The position numbers and the translations under genes are program-made. From Edaphochlamys debaryana (taxonomy: Eukaryota; Chlorophyta; Chlorophyceae; Chlamydomonadales): 64,000 nt of DNA. Positions within the stretch are counted from its first letter, which is position 1. Every line of letters begins with the position of its first letter. The stretch covers positions 1,289,925-1,353,924 of the forward strand of contig JAEHOE010000016.1 of the NCBI GenBank assembly GCA_016858145.1. The letters are read 5' to 3'. Shown in pieces: positions 10,301-22,500 of the stretch. The notes under the pieces are model-generated. The model was not told the DNA's origin and did no database searches. It saw nothing but the letters and a program-made list of their open reading frames with translations.

Positions 10301-12472
10301 GGTTTGCGCTTTGCAGTGTGGCAGAAAAGCGGCGTGGAATCTGGTGTGCGCCGTTGGCAATGCGGCATTCATAGGACAACCTGGACCACAAGAGCGTCGA
10401 AAATGCCCTTCTCAGGGCACCTGGAGGCGGGCACCTCATCCGGCGTGCATGGCAATACCGCATGGCTACTTGCCTGAACGCGCCCGAGTACGGCACCACG
10501 AGCACCGCGTTCTCCTTCCACTTGCTCCATGACACCACGGCGGGCGTACCACTGCCGTACGGCCACGCGGACTTGCCGTCCTTGACGACGGTGTACGAGG
10601 GCGCGTTGTCGCCTACATGGGCGGTACGGGCGATACAGGCGGTACAGGCGGTACAGGTCAGGGGGCTCCCACGCTGGACCGCATGCTCTAATCCAGGCGG
10701 GCGTCCACCGCACTGCGCCGCAGCGCGGGGGGGACTCCGTTACGGCAAAGGCGCTTCAGTCTGGCATGGGCCGCGAAAGAGCGGGATGGTGGCCGCTTCT
10801 ATATAACCCCATGGCCCCACCTATCCGGGCGCTGCGGCGGCCTTGCCACCCACTGGGAGACCCCGCCCGGGCCCTCACCGTGCCACCAGGTCAGCTCTAC
10901 GTCTGGCAGGCTGCAGGCGTGCGGGGGGAGGGGGCCGAGGGGCAGGCTGATTAAGATGGACCGAGCGGGGGAGGGATCGAGAAGAAGGGCGGGAAGCGCA
11001 GGAGGGCGGGGGTGGGTGGAGACCAGAGGCGGGCGCACGGATGAGCCCTGGGCCGGATACAGCGGAAGGGGACCCCCGCCTAGACCCCTCTGCCACCTCA
11101 AAGCGCCCGCGGCACCCGTGCACGAAACCGAGCCTGGCCCCTCCACCATGCCCCTCCCCCCTGTGCCGGGGGTATTGAGCCCAGGCAGCTAGGCGCAAGA
11201 CGCCCCGCGGATCCCGCCGGCAGGACTCTCGGCACCGCCCGTGGGAGCACCCGACACGCCGCTGCCCACCTGTAGACCTGCAGGGGCATTGGGGGGAGGG
11301 GGGGGGGCGGATTGGCGGAGGTTGGGCCTCCTGGGCTCCTGTTATGCTCGCTGCCCTCACACGCTCAGGGGGTCGCAGAAGAAGATGGGTTCAGCGCTTA
11401 GTGCTGGTCAACGTCAATGCGTCACCGGCCGCACCTGGCTGGTCTCGTACAGCTCCACCAGCAGGCCCAGGAACTCGAACGACCCGGTCTTGTCGGTCGG
11501 GAGCAAGTTAGTCACGTAGCTGCAGCGGGCGGCAGAGGCGGGCGGTCGGGCGGGGTGGGTCGCGGCGGCACAGGGTTACGAGGCGAGCGCCGGCCGGACG
11601 GTCAGCAATGTCTCTCTGGCGACTCCATGTAAGCCCCACGGCTCTGTGCCGCCGCCTGTCCGCAGCGTGAGGCGCATGGTCTCAGGAGCAACGCCTTTTG
11701 ATTCTCTCTGAGAGGCATTACATGCCGACCGCATGCCTTCGCCGGGGCAAGGCGCTGGGCCCCTCTGTCTGCTCACACGGTGCCATTCTGGATGAGGTAG
11801 CGCTGGGGCTTGTTGCAGTTCTCCTCCTCGCCGCCCTCCTGCACCAGGGACGGGTCCAGGGAGGGGCCCAGGTGGCAGGGCGGAAGGGTGGTTTGAGGGA
11901 CAGGAGGAGGGCGAGCCGAAAGAAGGGGCGGCAGGGCGCGCGCCTGCTGCCCAAGCCCCTTCACCCATGGACACATATCGTATGACATCCCCTCCGTGGC
12001 CCCTGTCCCCTCAACCCAGATGCCCCAGGGTCCCCTGCTTCATGTGTCCAAGCCAGCGGCGGCTGTGTGCACGGATCCATCCGTGGCCCTCTCTCCTGCC
12101 CGGCCCGACCTTCCAGTTCTCAATATCGCAGTACTGGCAGACCGATGTCGCTGCTTCTTCTGAGATGCCTCCCTGTTCGTCAAAGAACTTCATGTCCTCT
12201 GCAATCCTGGAGTTTGGGCCGGGCCAAGGAAGCCGGGAGTTGAGGGGGGAGTTGAGGGGGGGAATGCCCGCAACATCCGCGTGCGGGTTTTCGCCACCCG
12301 TGCTCCAAGATGCCAGTCCCTGGACGTCAGCGTCTTACCTAGCCTCGATCGCCGGGTGCAGGTCGCACGAGGTCTTCTTGGGCGGGAGCCATGTGCCCTC
12401 GCCCTGACTGCCCGCGACTTGCCCAGCTACTGAGAGCAAGATCACACCGAGGATGGCGCCAGAGAGCGCCAT
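7363..12472 (-). CDS. GT90 (CAP10/DUF821) family glycosyltransferase
   Basis: Sixteen exons (high to low): 12339-12472, 12110-12206, 11777-11838, 11435-11519, 11270-11277, 10879-10910, 10474-10612, 10016-10094, 9516-9584, 9194-9332, 8983-9041, 8741-8802, 8517-8550, 8224-8366, 8075-8104, 7363-7531. All phases join to give 446 residues. Residues 1-20 form a hydrophobic signal peptide or anchor (ALSGAILGVILLSVAG). The CAP10 core shows LPDVELTWWHG at 130-140, IAFGRWNAF near 213, YIVSTDGWSISSKF at 276-289 and FYYDAIKPYVQFVP at 309-322. Family members transfer glucose or xylose from UDP-sugars to proteins or glycans in the ER/Golgi; some algal members act on N-glycans. The acceptor here is unknown. 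Exon 5 is only 8 nt and the intron after exon 7 uses a GC donor. The second-last exon may instead end at 8056. It diverges from the gene at 13530. Confidence 0.85.
8588..8715. repeat. Polypyrimidine CCTCTCCCT tract in GT90 intron
   Basis: About 125 bp of imperfect CCTCTCCCT/CCTCCCCCT repeats on the + strand, lying between GT90 exons 8517-8550 and 8741-8802. It gives artificial open frames of Pro/Ser or Gly/Glu repeats on both strands. As an intron it needs no coding explanation. Confidence 0.8.
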
Positions 12473-13529
12473 ATAGCACATCGCGCTGCCTCTGAAGACC
12501 GGTCTTCCTAGCAAGGAACGCCCGACGAATGTCGCCAGACTCTCAGCACATCCGAGCTTCCTCCATCGCTGATCTTGAGCCAGCTGACCTAGCCTTCAAA
12601 TCATTTGATCAGAGGAGCAAGGAAGGGGCCGACGTCGTGTGCCAAGTGCCCGCCAGTTGGACGGGAGGCCGAGACACAGGGTTCAGCGCTAAAAACTGAT
12701 TGAGTTGATTGCGTTGCTCACATGAACCAAGTTGCTTCACGGAGGAACGCGCTGACGCACGGTCGCGGCACGTACCCGCCGACCCGCGTTCGTCCCGCGT
12801 TCGCGGAGCGAACCTCCCGGCCCTCCCCGGCCTGCCCGGCCACAGTCGAAGCCCGGCCACAGTCGAAGCCCTCGGACACGGCTCGCAGCAGCCCTACAGA
12901 ATCCTCTCAACTCCTGACGGTTCTGGTGCAATGCTGCCAACAGCGGTAGCCATTGCAGCACTGAACGCTCAGGTGCTGGCGGCGGCCCTGGAACACCATA
13001 CGGGGGCCGACGGATAAGGACTGACAGCGACTTATGCGGGTAATGCTAAGGGGTTGGGGTGGGACGGGGGGCGTCCAGGCAAGGGCCACACAGCGCAGGC
13101 TTTCCCGACGATGCAGTGCAGATGTGCGCGCTCGCAGCCAAGGAGTTCGCGGCTTGATGCATTCAGGGTCGAGTCCTACGATGGCCGGGGATTTGGGGGA
13201 GGGGGTGTTTGGCCAGCGGGGAAAGTGACGGGAGTGTGCTGTCCGCAACCGCAGCCGGGGGGAACCGGGGGGAACGTGGCAAAGGTGCATGTGTTTCCCA
13301 GCAGGTTTCCCAACACGTACGGGCGATGATGAGGGCTTGTTGGAGAGCTGTTTCCTAGTGTTACCATATTCACAAGTTACATTTAAAGCACCTCTGCTGA
13401 CTTGACCTGCTGCTCTACTTCTCGCGCCCGACCTTCGCATGTCCCACTTGAGAAGACTGCGGTAGCTCACGCTCAGCGCCGTAGCCCGCGGATGAATTGT
13501 AACCTAGCGCGGTTAGCGCTGCCAGAGCA
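12473..13529. promoter_or_regulatory. Divergent intergenic promoter region
   Basis: The region separates the start codon of the minus-strand GT90 gene (12472) from that of the plus-strand gene at 13530, so both upstream regions lie within 1.06 kb. An A/T-rich ATTTAAA about 150 bp before the plus-strand ATG (near 13380) is a weak TATA-like candidate. No coding exon was recognised. Confidence 0.45.
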
Positions 13530-16500
13530 ATGGCATTCGAGCCCTCGCCTTTGCCTCTCAGAGCATCCCACGTCTTCTTTTTGCGTCGGCTTCTTGAGGA
13601 GCGGGCACCTGGTGCTCAGACTACACTAGGGGAACTGCCAACTGGACAGGTGAGGAGGCTGGGTAACAGCGGGCCAAGGGTTGGATTCCCACTGCGCTTG
13701 CGACGCATGCGAAGGCCTGCAGCACGCTGCTGCCGCCTCCCGAGCTTCCCATGGCACTCTTGTTACTCACAATGGAAATCGAGTCGCCTCCCAATCGAGT
13801 CGCGTACGGTCCTTCCTAACCCCCAGCTTGCCCTTCCTGCCCCGCCTACTAGCAACCTTCAGGCCTCAAGCGCTACATATGCCGGCCAGCCTGCACTTGT
13901 ACGTTGCCCCCCTACCGGCCCCTCAATTTCTCTGTACTCTCATGCTCCCTAACCTCCTGGCCATGTGCGCTTGCGGGGTCCAGGCCACCCCAGTCCGCAT
14001 ACACCTGAAACCCCTCTCCACGCACCACCGCGTCAATCCACACCGTCCTTATGCTACTTTCCGTCACCCCACACATGCACCGGACCCCCCCACCCACCCA
14101 GCGGCTCTCATTCCCGGTTGACCCATTACTACACCACCTCCCAAAACCCACAACACACTCTCACCGCCAGCCCCTCACGCTTCGTTACCCCATTATACCC
14201 CTCCCAAAACCTCCACCTTTCCATCCACTTGCCCAACCACCTCAACACCCACGCACCCTCTCCCGCCTGCTCCCGCCGCTCTAGGTCGTGAAGGACTATG
14301 TGCGACCCGCCACGACACGGCACAAGACAAACTATGTGGACACTCTGGTGCGCCCCAGCCCGGGTCTCGCTTTTTGCCCTTTGGGGTTCTCCTACCTTCC
14401 TGGCTACGGTACTAGGTCGCTAGTTGGTTTTGGAATGTTTAGGATCGACTGTCGCACAATGTGGGGCTGTAAGTTGCTGTGTGTGGACGCCTGCAGGTGC
14501 GCGGGGCGCTGGACTCGCGGTTTGCGCCGCGGTGGTGCCCCAACGGCATGATGGTGGACGTGGCCGGGCAGCCCTCGGCCTTCGGGCCCGTGTCCTACTT
14601 CTCGTCCCACTCCTGGTGAGCACAGCGAGCTCAGACGCTGAGGCGCCGCGGACGGTGGGACGAGCTGCATGAACGGCGCCGTTAGTCAGCCCCATGTCCC
14701 CGCGGCGGTTGCTTCTTTAGCACTCTTGGTTGGGCCAACCGACCCGATTTACATCCGCCCAACCCCCATCACCTCAACCCCCCTTCCCCCTTCTCCTTTC
14801 TCCTCCCCTCTCCTTCACCCCTATCGACGCCCCCAAACTAACACAGGACCTACAAGTTCTGCGACCTGGTGGCCCTGCTCGACCAGCACTACTCGAGCAT
14901 TCCGCAGACGCAGGGCGGCAAGGAGTTTGTGCCCATCTACTACTGGGTGCGAGGGGCGGAGGGGTCGGTGCTGGTCGTATGTTGCAGGGGGTTGGTTGTG
15001 TGGATGTTGAGGCCCATCTACTACTGAGCGCGTGCGTGCGACTGAGGGGGTGGGGGAATAGGGAGTGCCTGGGCGATGCAGGCGGATAAGTAGGGGGGGC
15101 TGCTTTGCAACATGTAAGACCCAGCCCCACCTTCTGCCCCATTCTTCACGTGCCTCCCCCCCCCTCCCCCTCCCGTACCAGGTGGACATCCTGGCGGTGA
15201 CTCAGCACTTCACGGGAGACTTCAAGGACCACCCGGACAGCGACTTCCCGGGTGGGGCCGCGGGGAAGGGGGGGCGGAGGAAGCGACGGGGCTGACTGAT
15301 CTGGGCCTCGGGCAGGGCAGTGATGACCCACCCAGCCCCGCCCTTCTTTCCAACGGTTACCGTTGCCGGCCCATCACCACCACTACCACTCCGCACACAG
15401 CCGTCGTCCTAACCTGCCCCCGACCTGGCCTCCCGCGCTTCCCCAACCCCCCGCAGGCGTCATCCGCGCCTCCCGCTCCGTGCTCTTCACAATGCACCCC
15501 TGGCGCTCCCCCGTGGCCCCCACCCGCGTGTGGTGCCTGTTCGAGGCGCTGACGGCGGTGCAGTGCGGTGAGGGGGGGGAGGGGGGGGAGGGCGAGGGGG
15601 CAGGGCGAAGGAAAGGGGTGGAGGGTTGGAAGGGTGTGGACGAGGGGATGGAGCCGAGGGGTCCAAGCTGCACAAGGGTGGGGATGTGGGCGGGGATGTG
15701 GGCGGAGTGTGGGCAACGTTTCCTCGAGGGCGCACAGCACTGCGGACGCTCACCTCGTGTGCCCATGACCTTACCTCCTCTCGCCTAACCCTACCCCGCC
15801 TGATCCCCCGCCCCTTTCCCCCAACCCCTCAGGCGTGGGCCTGGACGTGGTCCTCGACATGGGCGCCAGCCGGGACGTGAGCACCACCACCCTGGCCTCG
15901 GTGGTGTCGAGCATAGACGTGCGCAGCAGCAAGGTGGGGGGGGGGCGGAGGGGGCTACCGGGTGTGTATGGGCGTGTCAGGCGTGTCGTGCCGGTGGGGA
16001 CGTGAGCACCACCACCCTGGCCTCGGTGGTGTCCAGCATAGACGTGCGCAGCAGCAAGGTGGGGGAGGGGGCGGAGGGGGCTGCCAGGTGTGTATGGGCG
16101 TGCGGCGTGTGGCCCCTTGGCACGGCGCATCGGCTGGGTGCATCGCGGCAGCCGCACGCTGTGGTCGAGCGTGCCCGTGGCGTTGCGTGGGGTGGAGGGC
16201 CCATGGGGGTGGGTGGGTTGGGCGGTGTGCGCTTGTGGCCGTGTGTGGGGTTGAGGGATGTCGCAGCTCCACCGCTGCTCCTCCGCCCCCCCCCCCCCAC
16301 CCCCCCCCACCCTGCAGGCGACCGTGCCCGCCGACCGCACGTACCTGCTGGGCTGCATCGAGGCGGGGCCGGGGGCCACCACCTTCAACAACATCATGCG
16401 CAAGGCGCTCATGGTGGGGAGGGGGGCTTGCCAGGGTCAACGTCACTTCCCCGTCTAGATCAGCTTGACACGCCCATACACACCTGGCGCCCCCCTCCAT

Positions 16501-19500
16501 CCCCTCTTTCCCCCTCCATCCTCCCCCCCCCCAGGCCAACCTGCTCAAGGCCATGACGGCCAAGTGCATCGCTTCGGAGGACATGCGGGGGCTGGCGGAG
16601 CTCATGAAGGTGGGGGGAGGGAGGGGAGTACGGCACGAGGTGTGCTGCCGTACGGGTGCCGTACGGGTGCGGGGCCAGCACAGGGCATATTGCGCCGACC
16701 CCTCCCCAAACCGCTCCCCCCCCCCCTCCTCCCCCCCCCAAACCCTTACCCAGGTGGGCGCCTGCCGGCGCTCCGACGGCGTGCTCGACATCCCCGCGAA
16801 TCTGCCGTACGGCTCGTCCGCTGACGTGGTGTCCCTGCTTGACGGCCTAGCTGCGGCCGCCTGCCCCCGGGGCCTGGTGCTGGCGGGGTACCTTCACTGC
16901 GTGCAAGACTTCCCGGAGGAGGACCCGCACACGGGGGACTGGTGGGTTGGTTTATTCGATTGGCTGGTTGATTGGTTGGTTGTTTCGGTTGGCTGGGTTC
17001 GGTTGTTTCGATCGGTGCGGTTGGCGCTTCCAAGTCGGTGAATGCGCCGTGCTTGGGGGCCTCGTGAAAGCTTCTGTCGCTCCATCCCACTACCACCGCC
17101 ACCTCTTCCCCCCCTTTGCCTATGTCTGCCCCCCCTCCCCCCCCGTCAGGTCCGTGTCCGAGCGCACCAGCCGCTCCTCCCGTGAGGCCTGGACCTACCT
17201 GCCCTGCTCAGACCCGGTGGCGGGGGCGGTGGGGCGCCTGCTGCAGCGGCAGCCGCGGGTCTCCCCCGCTCGCGCCTTTGAGGAGGCGGACCGCGAGAAG
17301 GGGGGGGCGGACGCGGGCGTGTTGATGGAGCTGTGGCTGTGTCTCAGAGAGCCAAAACACACGGGGAAGATGGTGAGAGGGAGGGAAGGGGGAGGGGGGA
17401 GGAGAGGGGGGAGGGGGAGGGGGGAGGGGGGAGGGGGGGAGGGGGGAAGAGGGGGGAGGGGGGGAAGAGGGGGGAGGGGGGGGAGAGGGGGGGAGGGGGG
17501 GAGAGGGGGGAGGGGGGGAAGAGGGGGGAGGGGGGGGAAGAGGGGGGAGGGGGGGAGAGGGGGGAGGGGGGGGAGAGGGGGGAGGGGGGGAGAGGGGGGA
17601 GGGGGGGAGAGGGGGGAGGGGGGGGGAGAGGGGGAGGAGAGGGGGGGGAGGAGAGGGGGGAGGGGGGAGGAGAGGGGGGAGGAGAGGGGGGAGGGGGGAG
17701 GAAGGGGGAGAGGGGGGGGAGGGGCGTGGGAGTGTTAATGGAGCTGTGGCTGAAACACACGGGGAAGATGGTGAGGGGGATGGGGGTGGGGAGGGAGGGG
17801 GTGTTTGAAGCTAAGCGGGAGAGCGTCTCGTTGGTGGTTGGATTGCCGGAGAAGGTACATACCGCTACAAAGTCCATGATGGGGGGAGGGAGAAGGGGAG
17901 GAGGGAGGAGGGGGGACGGGGAGAGGGGGGGAATGGGGGGAGGGGGAGGGGGGGAGCAGGGGGAAAGGGATGGGGGGGGGCTGTTAGGGTGGAAAGGGGT
18001 TGGGTGGTGGGCATGGATGAAAGCGCGCGGTTATGTTGAGGGGGGAAAGGGAAAGGGCGGGTGCGAAGAGGGGGGGGGGGGGGTAAAGGACGAAAGGAAG
18101 CATGGGGGAGCGTGGGGCGCGGAGTGAGCTGTGGATGGGGAGGGAGGGGAGGAGGGCAAGGTGAAGGCACGAGGGGAGGGACAGGGGCAGTCACTTGGTG
18201 GCGGGGCATCCAACTTCACGCTAGCCCCCTCGTAACATGAGTACTCAACGCCCGCACCTCTCCTTACTCACGTGCAGATCCCGGGGGCAGGATCGCCCAA
18301 CCGCTCCCGATCCGGATCCACCACCTCCGGATCCGGGGCGCTGCCCGCCATTGGGGGGGCGACGCGCGAGCCGTCCGGATCCTTCCGTACGGCAGTGGCG
18401 GGGCGGCGGGCGGGGCTGGGGCCGCCCCGCGGGACGTCCAGTGGTGCTTCCATGCTTCTGGCGGCTGCAGGTGGGGGCACAGGGGGTTGAGCGGTGTGGG
18501 GAGGTGCGGGGAGGGCAAAGGGGGTATAAAACTCGAGGGGCGGGGGGCAGGGTAGAAGGGAGGGTGCCAGCGACTGTTTGGGAGCCGCCGTAGCGAAACG
18601 CCTGTCCCCAACAAACGCACGGGCACGGGCCTGGCCACAGCCTTCCACTGCTTCCCTCCCTTTCCACCCCCTCCCTCCCCCCCCCCTCCCCTCCTCTCCC
18701 CCCCTCCCCTCCCCTCCCCCCTTCCCCTCCCCCCTTCCCCTCCCCCACTCACCCCCCAGAGGCGGTCAGCGGCATGCAGCGGCCGGACGAGGTGGACGCC
18801 GGGGTGGCGGGGCGGGAGGAGCTGTGGTACGGACTGAGCGTGAGGTCGCCGCTGCAGGTGGGGGGTGGGGGTGGAGGGGGGCGGGCAGGATGGAGGGGGT
18901 GTGGCGGGTGGGAGGGGTGTGGCGGGCGGGAGCCGGGAGGGGTGGGAGATGGGGTGGCGGGGTGGCGAGATAGGATGCGCGGGGCTGGCTGGGCGGCTGG
19001 GGGTAAAGAGAATGGAGAAAGGGTTGCCGGGCCCCAGTCCCCATCCAGTGCGCGTGCCCGACCGCGCCTCTGTGCTGACGCCCTGACTCCCGTTTCGCCC
19101 ACCCCCACGCTCCGCCTCTTGCACCCCCCTTTCCCACAGCTGCTGTGCCTCCACCGCAGCTCCCTCAGCCTGCGGGACGCGTCGCGGCTGCGGGAGGCGC
19201 TGCAACACAACATCACACTGCGCACACTGCAGGTGCGTGCGGACAGGGGGGGGGGGGCTCAGGGTTTAGGAGGAGGCCAGGGGCGGCTGCAAGGCCCAAC
19301 ATGGGGAGGGGGCCACGCAGCACAGCATGCCGCGTAGCACGGTGCACGGAAGCGGTAAAGAAGGTAAACTATACAGGGTCTGGCCCATGAGAGGTGGATA
19401 TAACACTCGACCTCCGCATTGTACAACCAGCACACACCTCAGTATCGCCTCAAAACCAACCCACCACCCGTCCCCCCTCAGATCATCGAATACGAGTTCG

Positions 19501-22500
19501 CGGGCGACCCCCACGGAGGTATCCGTCGCCCCTGGCGCACGCGCACCGCCTACGAGGGCTACCTTCGCGAGAGCGGCCTGGCGGAGGCGCCGGGCTGCGC
19601 GGAGCTGACGGCGGCGCTGCTGGAGGCGGCGCTGGGGAGCAGCAGCCTGAGGAAGGTGGGTGTGAGGGGGGAGGGGGGAGTTTGTTGCTTGGGAAAGGGG
19701 GGGGAAGGGGGGAAGATGAAAGGGGGGCAATGGAGGAGAGAGGGGATGGAGGGGGCAGCGCGGCGGTACCTTCCTGCAGAAGGTAGGCAGCGCGGGGGAG
19801 GGGGGAGGTTAGGGTTAGGGTACAGCCCTCCTTGCTCCTACCCTCCTACCCCTTTTCAGGTGGCCATTTTGCCCCCCCGCACCACCCTCTCATCCACTCC
19901 CGCAACTCCCAGCATTAGTCATCCCCCCTCCCCCCTTGCCTCCTGCCCTCTCCCCCACCCCACCCACCCCTCTCAGGTCGCCATCGTGCCCCCCCGCACC
20001 GCCTTCGTGGACCACCTCCCGGCGCTGTGGGCCGACCCCGGGTCGGGGGCGGGCGCGGGCGAGTGGGGCGCCTCGGGGGGGCCCGGCAGCTGCCTGCAGG
20101 AGCTGGTGCTGGCGCCTGTGTGAGTGGGGGGAAGGGGGAGAAGGAGGGAGGGGGGTTGGGTTCGTGTCATTGGGAGGGCTGAGGGCAGCTGCCTGCAGGA
20201 TCTGGTGCTGGCGCCTGTGTGAGTCATGGGGCTGGGGGGGGGGGGAGGAGGGAGGAGGAAGCGGGGTGGGGTTCGTGCCGTTGGGGCGGCAGCTGCTTGC
20301 AGGAGCTCGTGATCACACCTGTTTGAGTCATGGGGGGTCGGAGGGTGGTAAAGGGTGCGGGAGGTTGGGTTCGTGCCGATGCGCCTGCACGACAGGGGAG
20401 CGGGCTGTGAAGGGCCCACGTGCGGGCGGAGCATCAACCGCGGCCCCTGTCGCAACCCCCACCCACCCCCCTCCACTCTCCATCCCCTCCACTCCCGACC
20501 CCCATCCCCCACCCCCTCAGAGCGCTCGGGCCCAAGGCGGTGGAACAGCTGGCATCCATACTGGCGGCCCTGCCCTCGCTCAAGGACGGGGCAATTGACG
20601 GGCGCAAGGTGTGTGTTGGGGGGGGGGGCGGAGGGGGCTGCCAGGTGTGTATGGGCGTGTCGTGTCGAGCGGATGGGGAGCCTTGTCTGCTGCACGGCTG
20701 GGCGTCACCAGTGGAGTTTTGATTGGCGCGGAGGCAGTCGAAATGGTGTGACCTGCACTTGTGGACCCGACCTCACCGCCCGACCTCTCCCCCCTTTGCC
20801 AAACAGATCCGGCCGCGGGGGTGGATCGGAATGACCGCGCCCAAGGACGGCGACTGGTGGTGAGCGAGGCGTATGGAGAGTGCTAGGGGGCTGGCGACGG
20901 ACGAGGCGCCGGGAGGGGCGTCGGACTTGACCCGTTCCTGACCATTCCGGACCCTTGGACCGTGGGCTCTACGCGGCCAGCGAGCGTGCAGCGTAGAAGC
21001 GGCTGCAGTCGCACCACCCGACCCCATCCCCACTCTCAACCCCAACCCAACCCTACTTTCAACCCCCGCAGGTACGTGGGCGACAAGCTGTGCTACAGGT
21101 ACCCCGACGGCTGGCGCCCGCGGCCCAGCAGCAACGGCGGCATGCAGTACGTACTGCCGGCGGCGGAGGTGAGGCGGGCGCCGTACCGTCCGTGCCATAG
21201 CGCACCGTTTCGGGGGCGGCGGTGCACGGCCCTGGGCAAGAGCTGCGGCGGGTACAACCCAGCATCTGTACACCCGTACCCTCGTACACGCCTGTACTTA
21301 TCGTCCACGTGCCTGTACCGCCCTGCAGGTCCGCAAGCGGTACGGCGACGTACGGCGCAGCGAGGTGGTGCTGACGCGGCGGCACTGCGAGAAGGAGCGG
21401 GCGGGGCGGGCGCAGTACCAGCCGCCTGCGCCCCTCGAGTCGCTCATGCCCAACCTGAGCAAGCTGCTCGAGGTGGGGTTGGTAGGGGGATGGAGGCAGG
21501 GAGGGGGAAGGGGAGGAGGAGAAGGGGACAAGGGGAAGCGTCAGGGGGGCACACGTGACTCCCATACGCCAAACCTGAGCAAGCTGCTCGAGGTAGGGGT
21601 GGAGGGGTTCAAAGGGGGGAGGGGGAGGAGGACAGGAAGGGGAAGGGGAGGGACGCCGAAGGGTTTCGCCCCTCGAGTCGCTCATGTTGAACTTCGGCAA
21701 GCTGCTCGAGGTAGGGGAGAGCTGAGTGGAGAGGCGCGGGGTGAGAGGCGTGCGCTGTGTTTTCCTTTCCTTCCACATTGACCCCGCCTGCCTAACCCAT
21801 TCGCCCAACCCCCTTTCGCAGACGCTGGGGCGGGACGTGGAGGGACGCCAGCCGGGGCCCCGCGCCGCCGGCGTACGGCACTGGCTGATCGCGGCCACGG
21901 GGCCGGCGTCGGTGCCGTACCCGGCACGTGGCGTGGAGTACCCCATGGGCGGGGAGGACATCGAGCTTGGGGTGCTGGAGGCTCTGGAGGACTGGGCGGC
22001 GGAGTTCAGGAACATGGCTCTGTCGGCTCTGCAGGTGGGGGAGGGGGGAAGGGGGAGGGGGGGCAGGAGTAATTGGTGGGAATGGGAGTGTGTGAAGGGG
22101 GAAAGGGGTTTCAGAGAGGGGCGGGTGTGGGGGGGGTGGGTGGGGAGGCAGCAGCAATCAATCGGTGCGGTTTTGGTGGGAATGGGTGGGCACAGGGGAT
22201 AAAGTTATATGTGTAGGGGGCCGAGGGGGGTGGGGGGCAGAAGAATGCATGGTGTTGGCGCACGGCGCTGTCGGCACTGCAGGCGGGCAGGGCGGGAAAG
22301 CGGGTTTGGGGACTTCGAGAAGTTGGGCGGACTCAGCCACCCGGGTGCTGGGCGCTACCCCTCGCCCCGGCCGCCGTCCCAGCACACGCCCTCCCAAACC
22401 ACCCCACCCCACCAGGATTCCCTGGCGTCGGCGCGATCCCACTCAGCAACACACACCCCACCCCACCCCCTCGTCCCCTCAGGACGCCCCCCGGTCGTAC

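Noticed and set aside
15997..16056. Second copy of exon 6 as an additional cassette exon
   Set aside because: It has a donor but no proper acceptor in front, and inclusion would repeat the same residues without fitting the family pattern.
17333..18127. Long Gly/Glu/Arg-rich plus-strand frame and its Pro/Ser antisense partner
   Set aside because: It runs from exon 10 through a purine minisatellite that has clear splice sites on both sides. The low-complexity frame is intronic.
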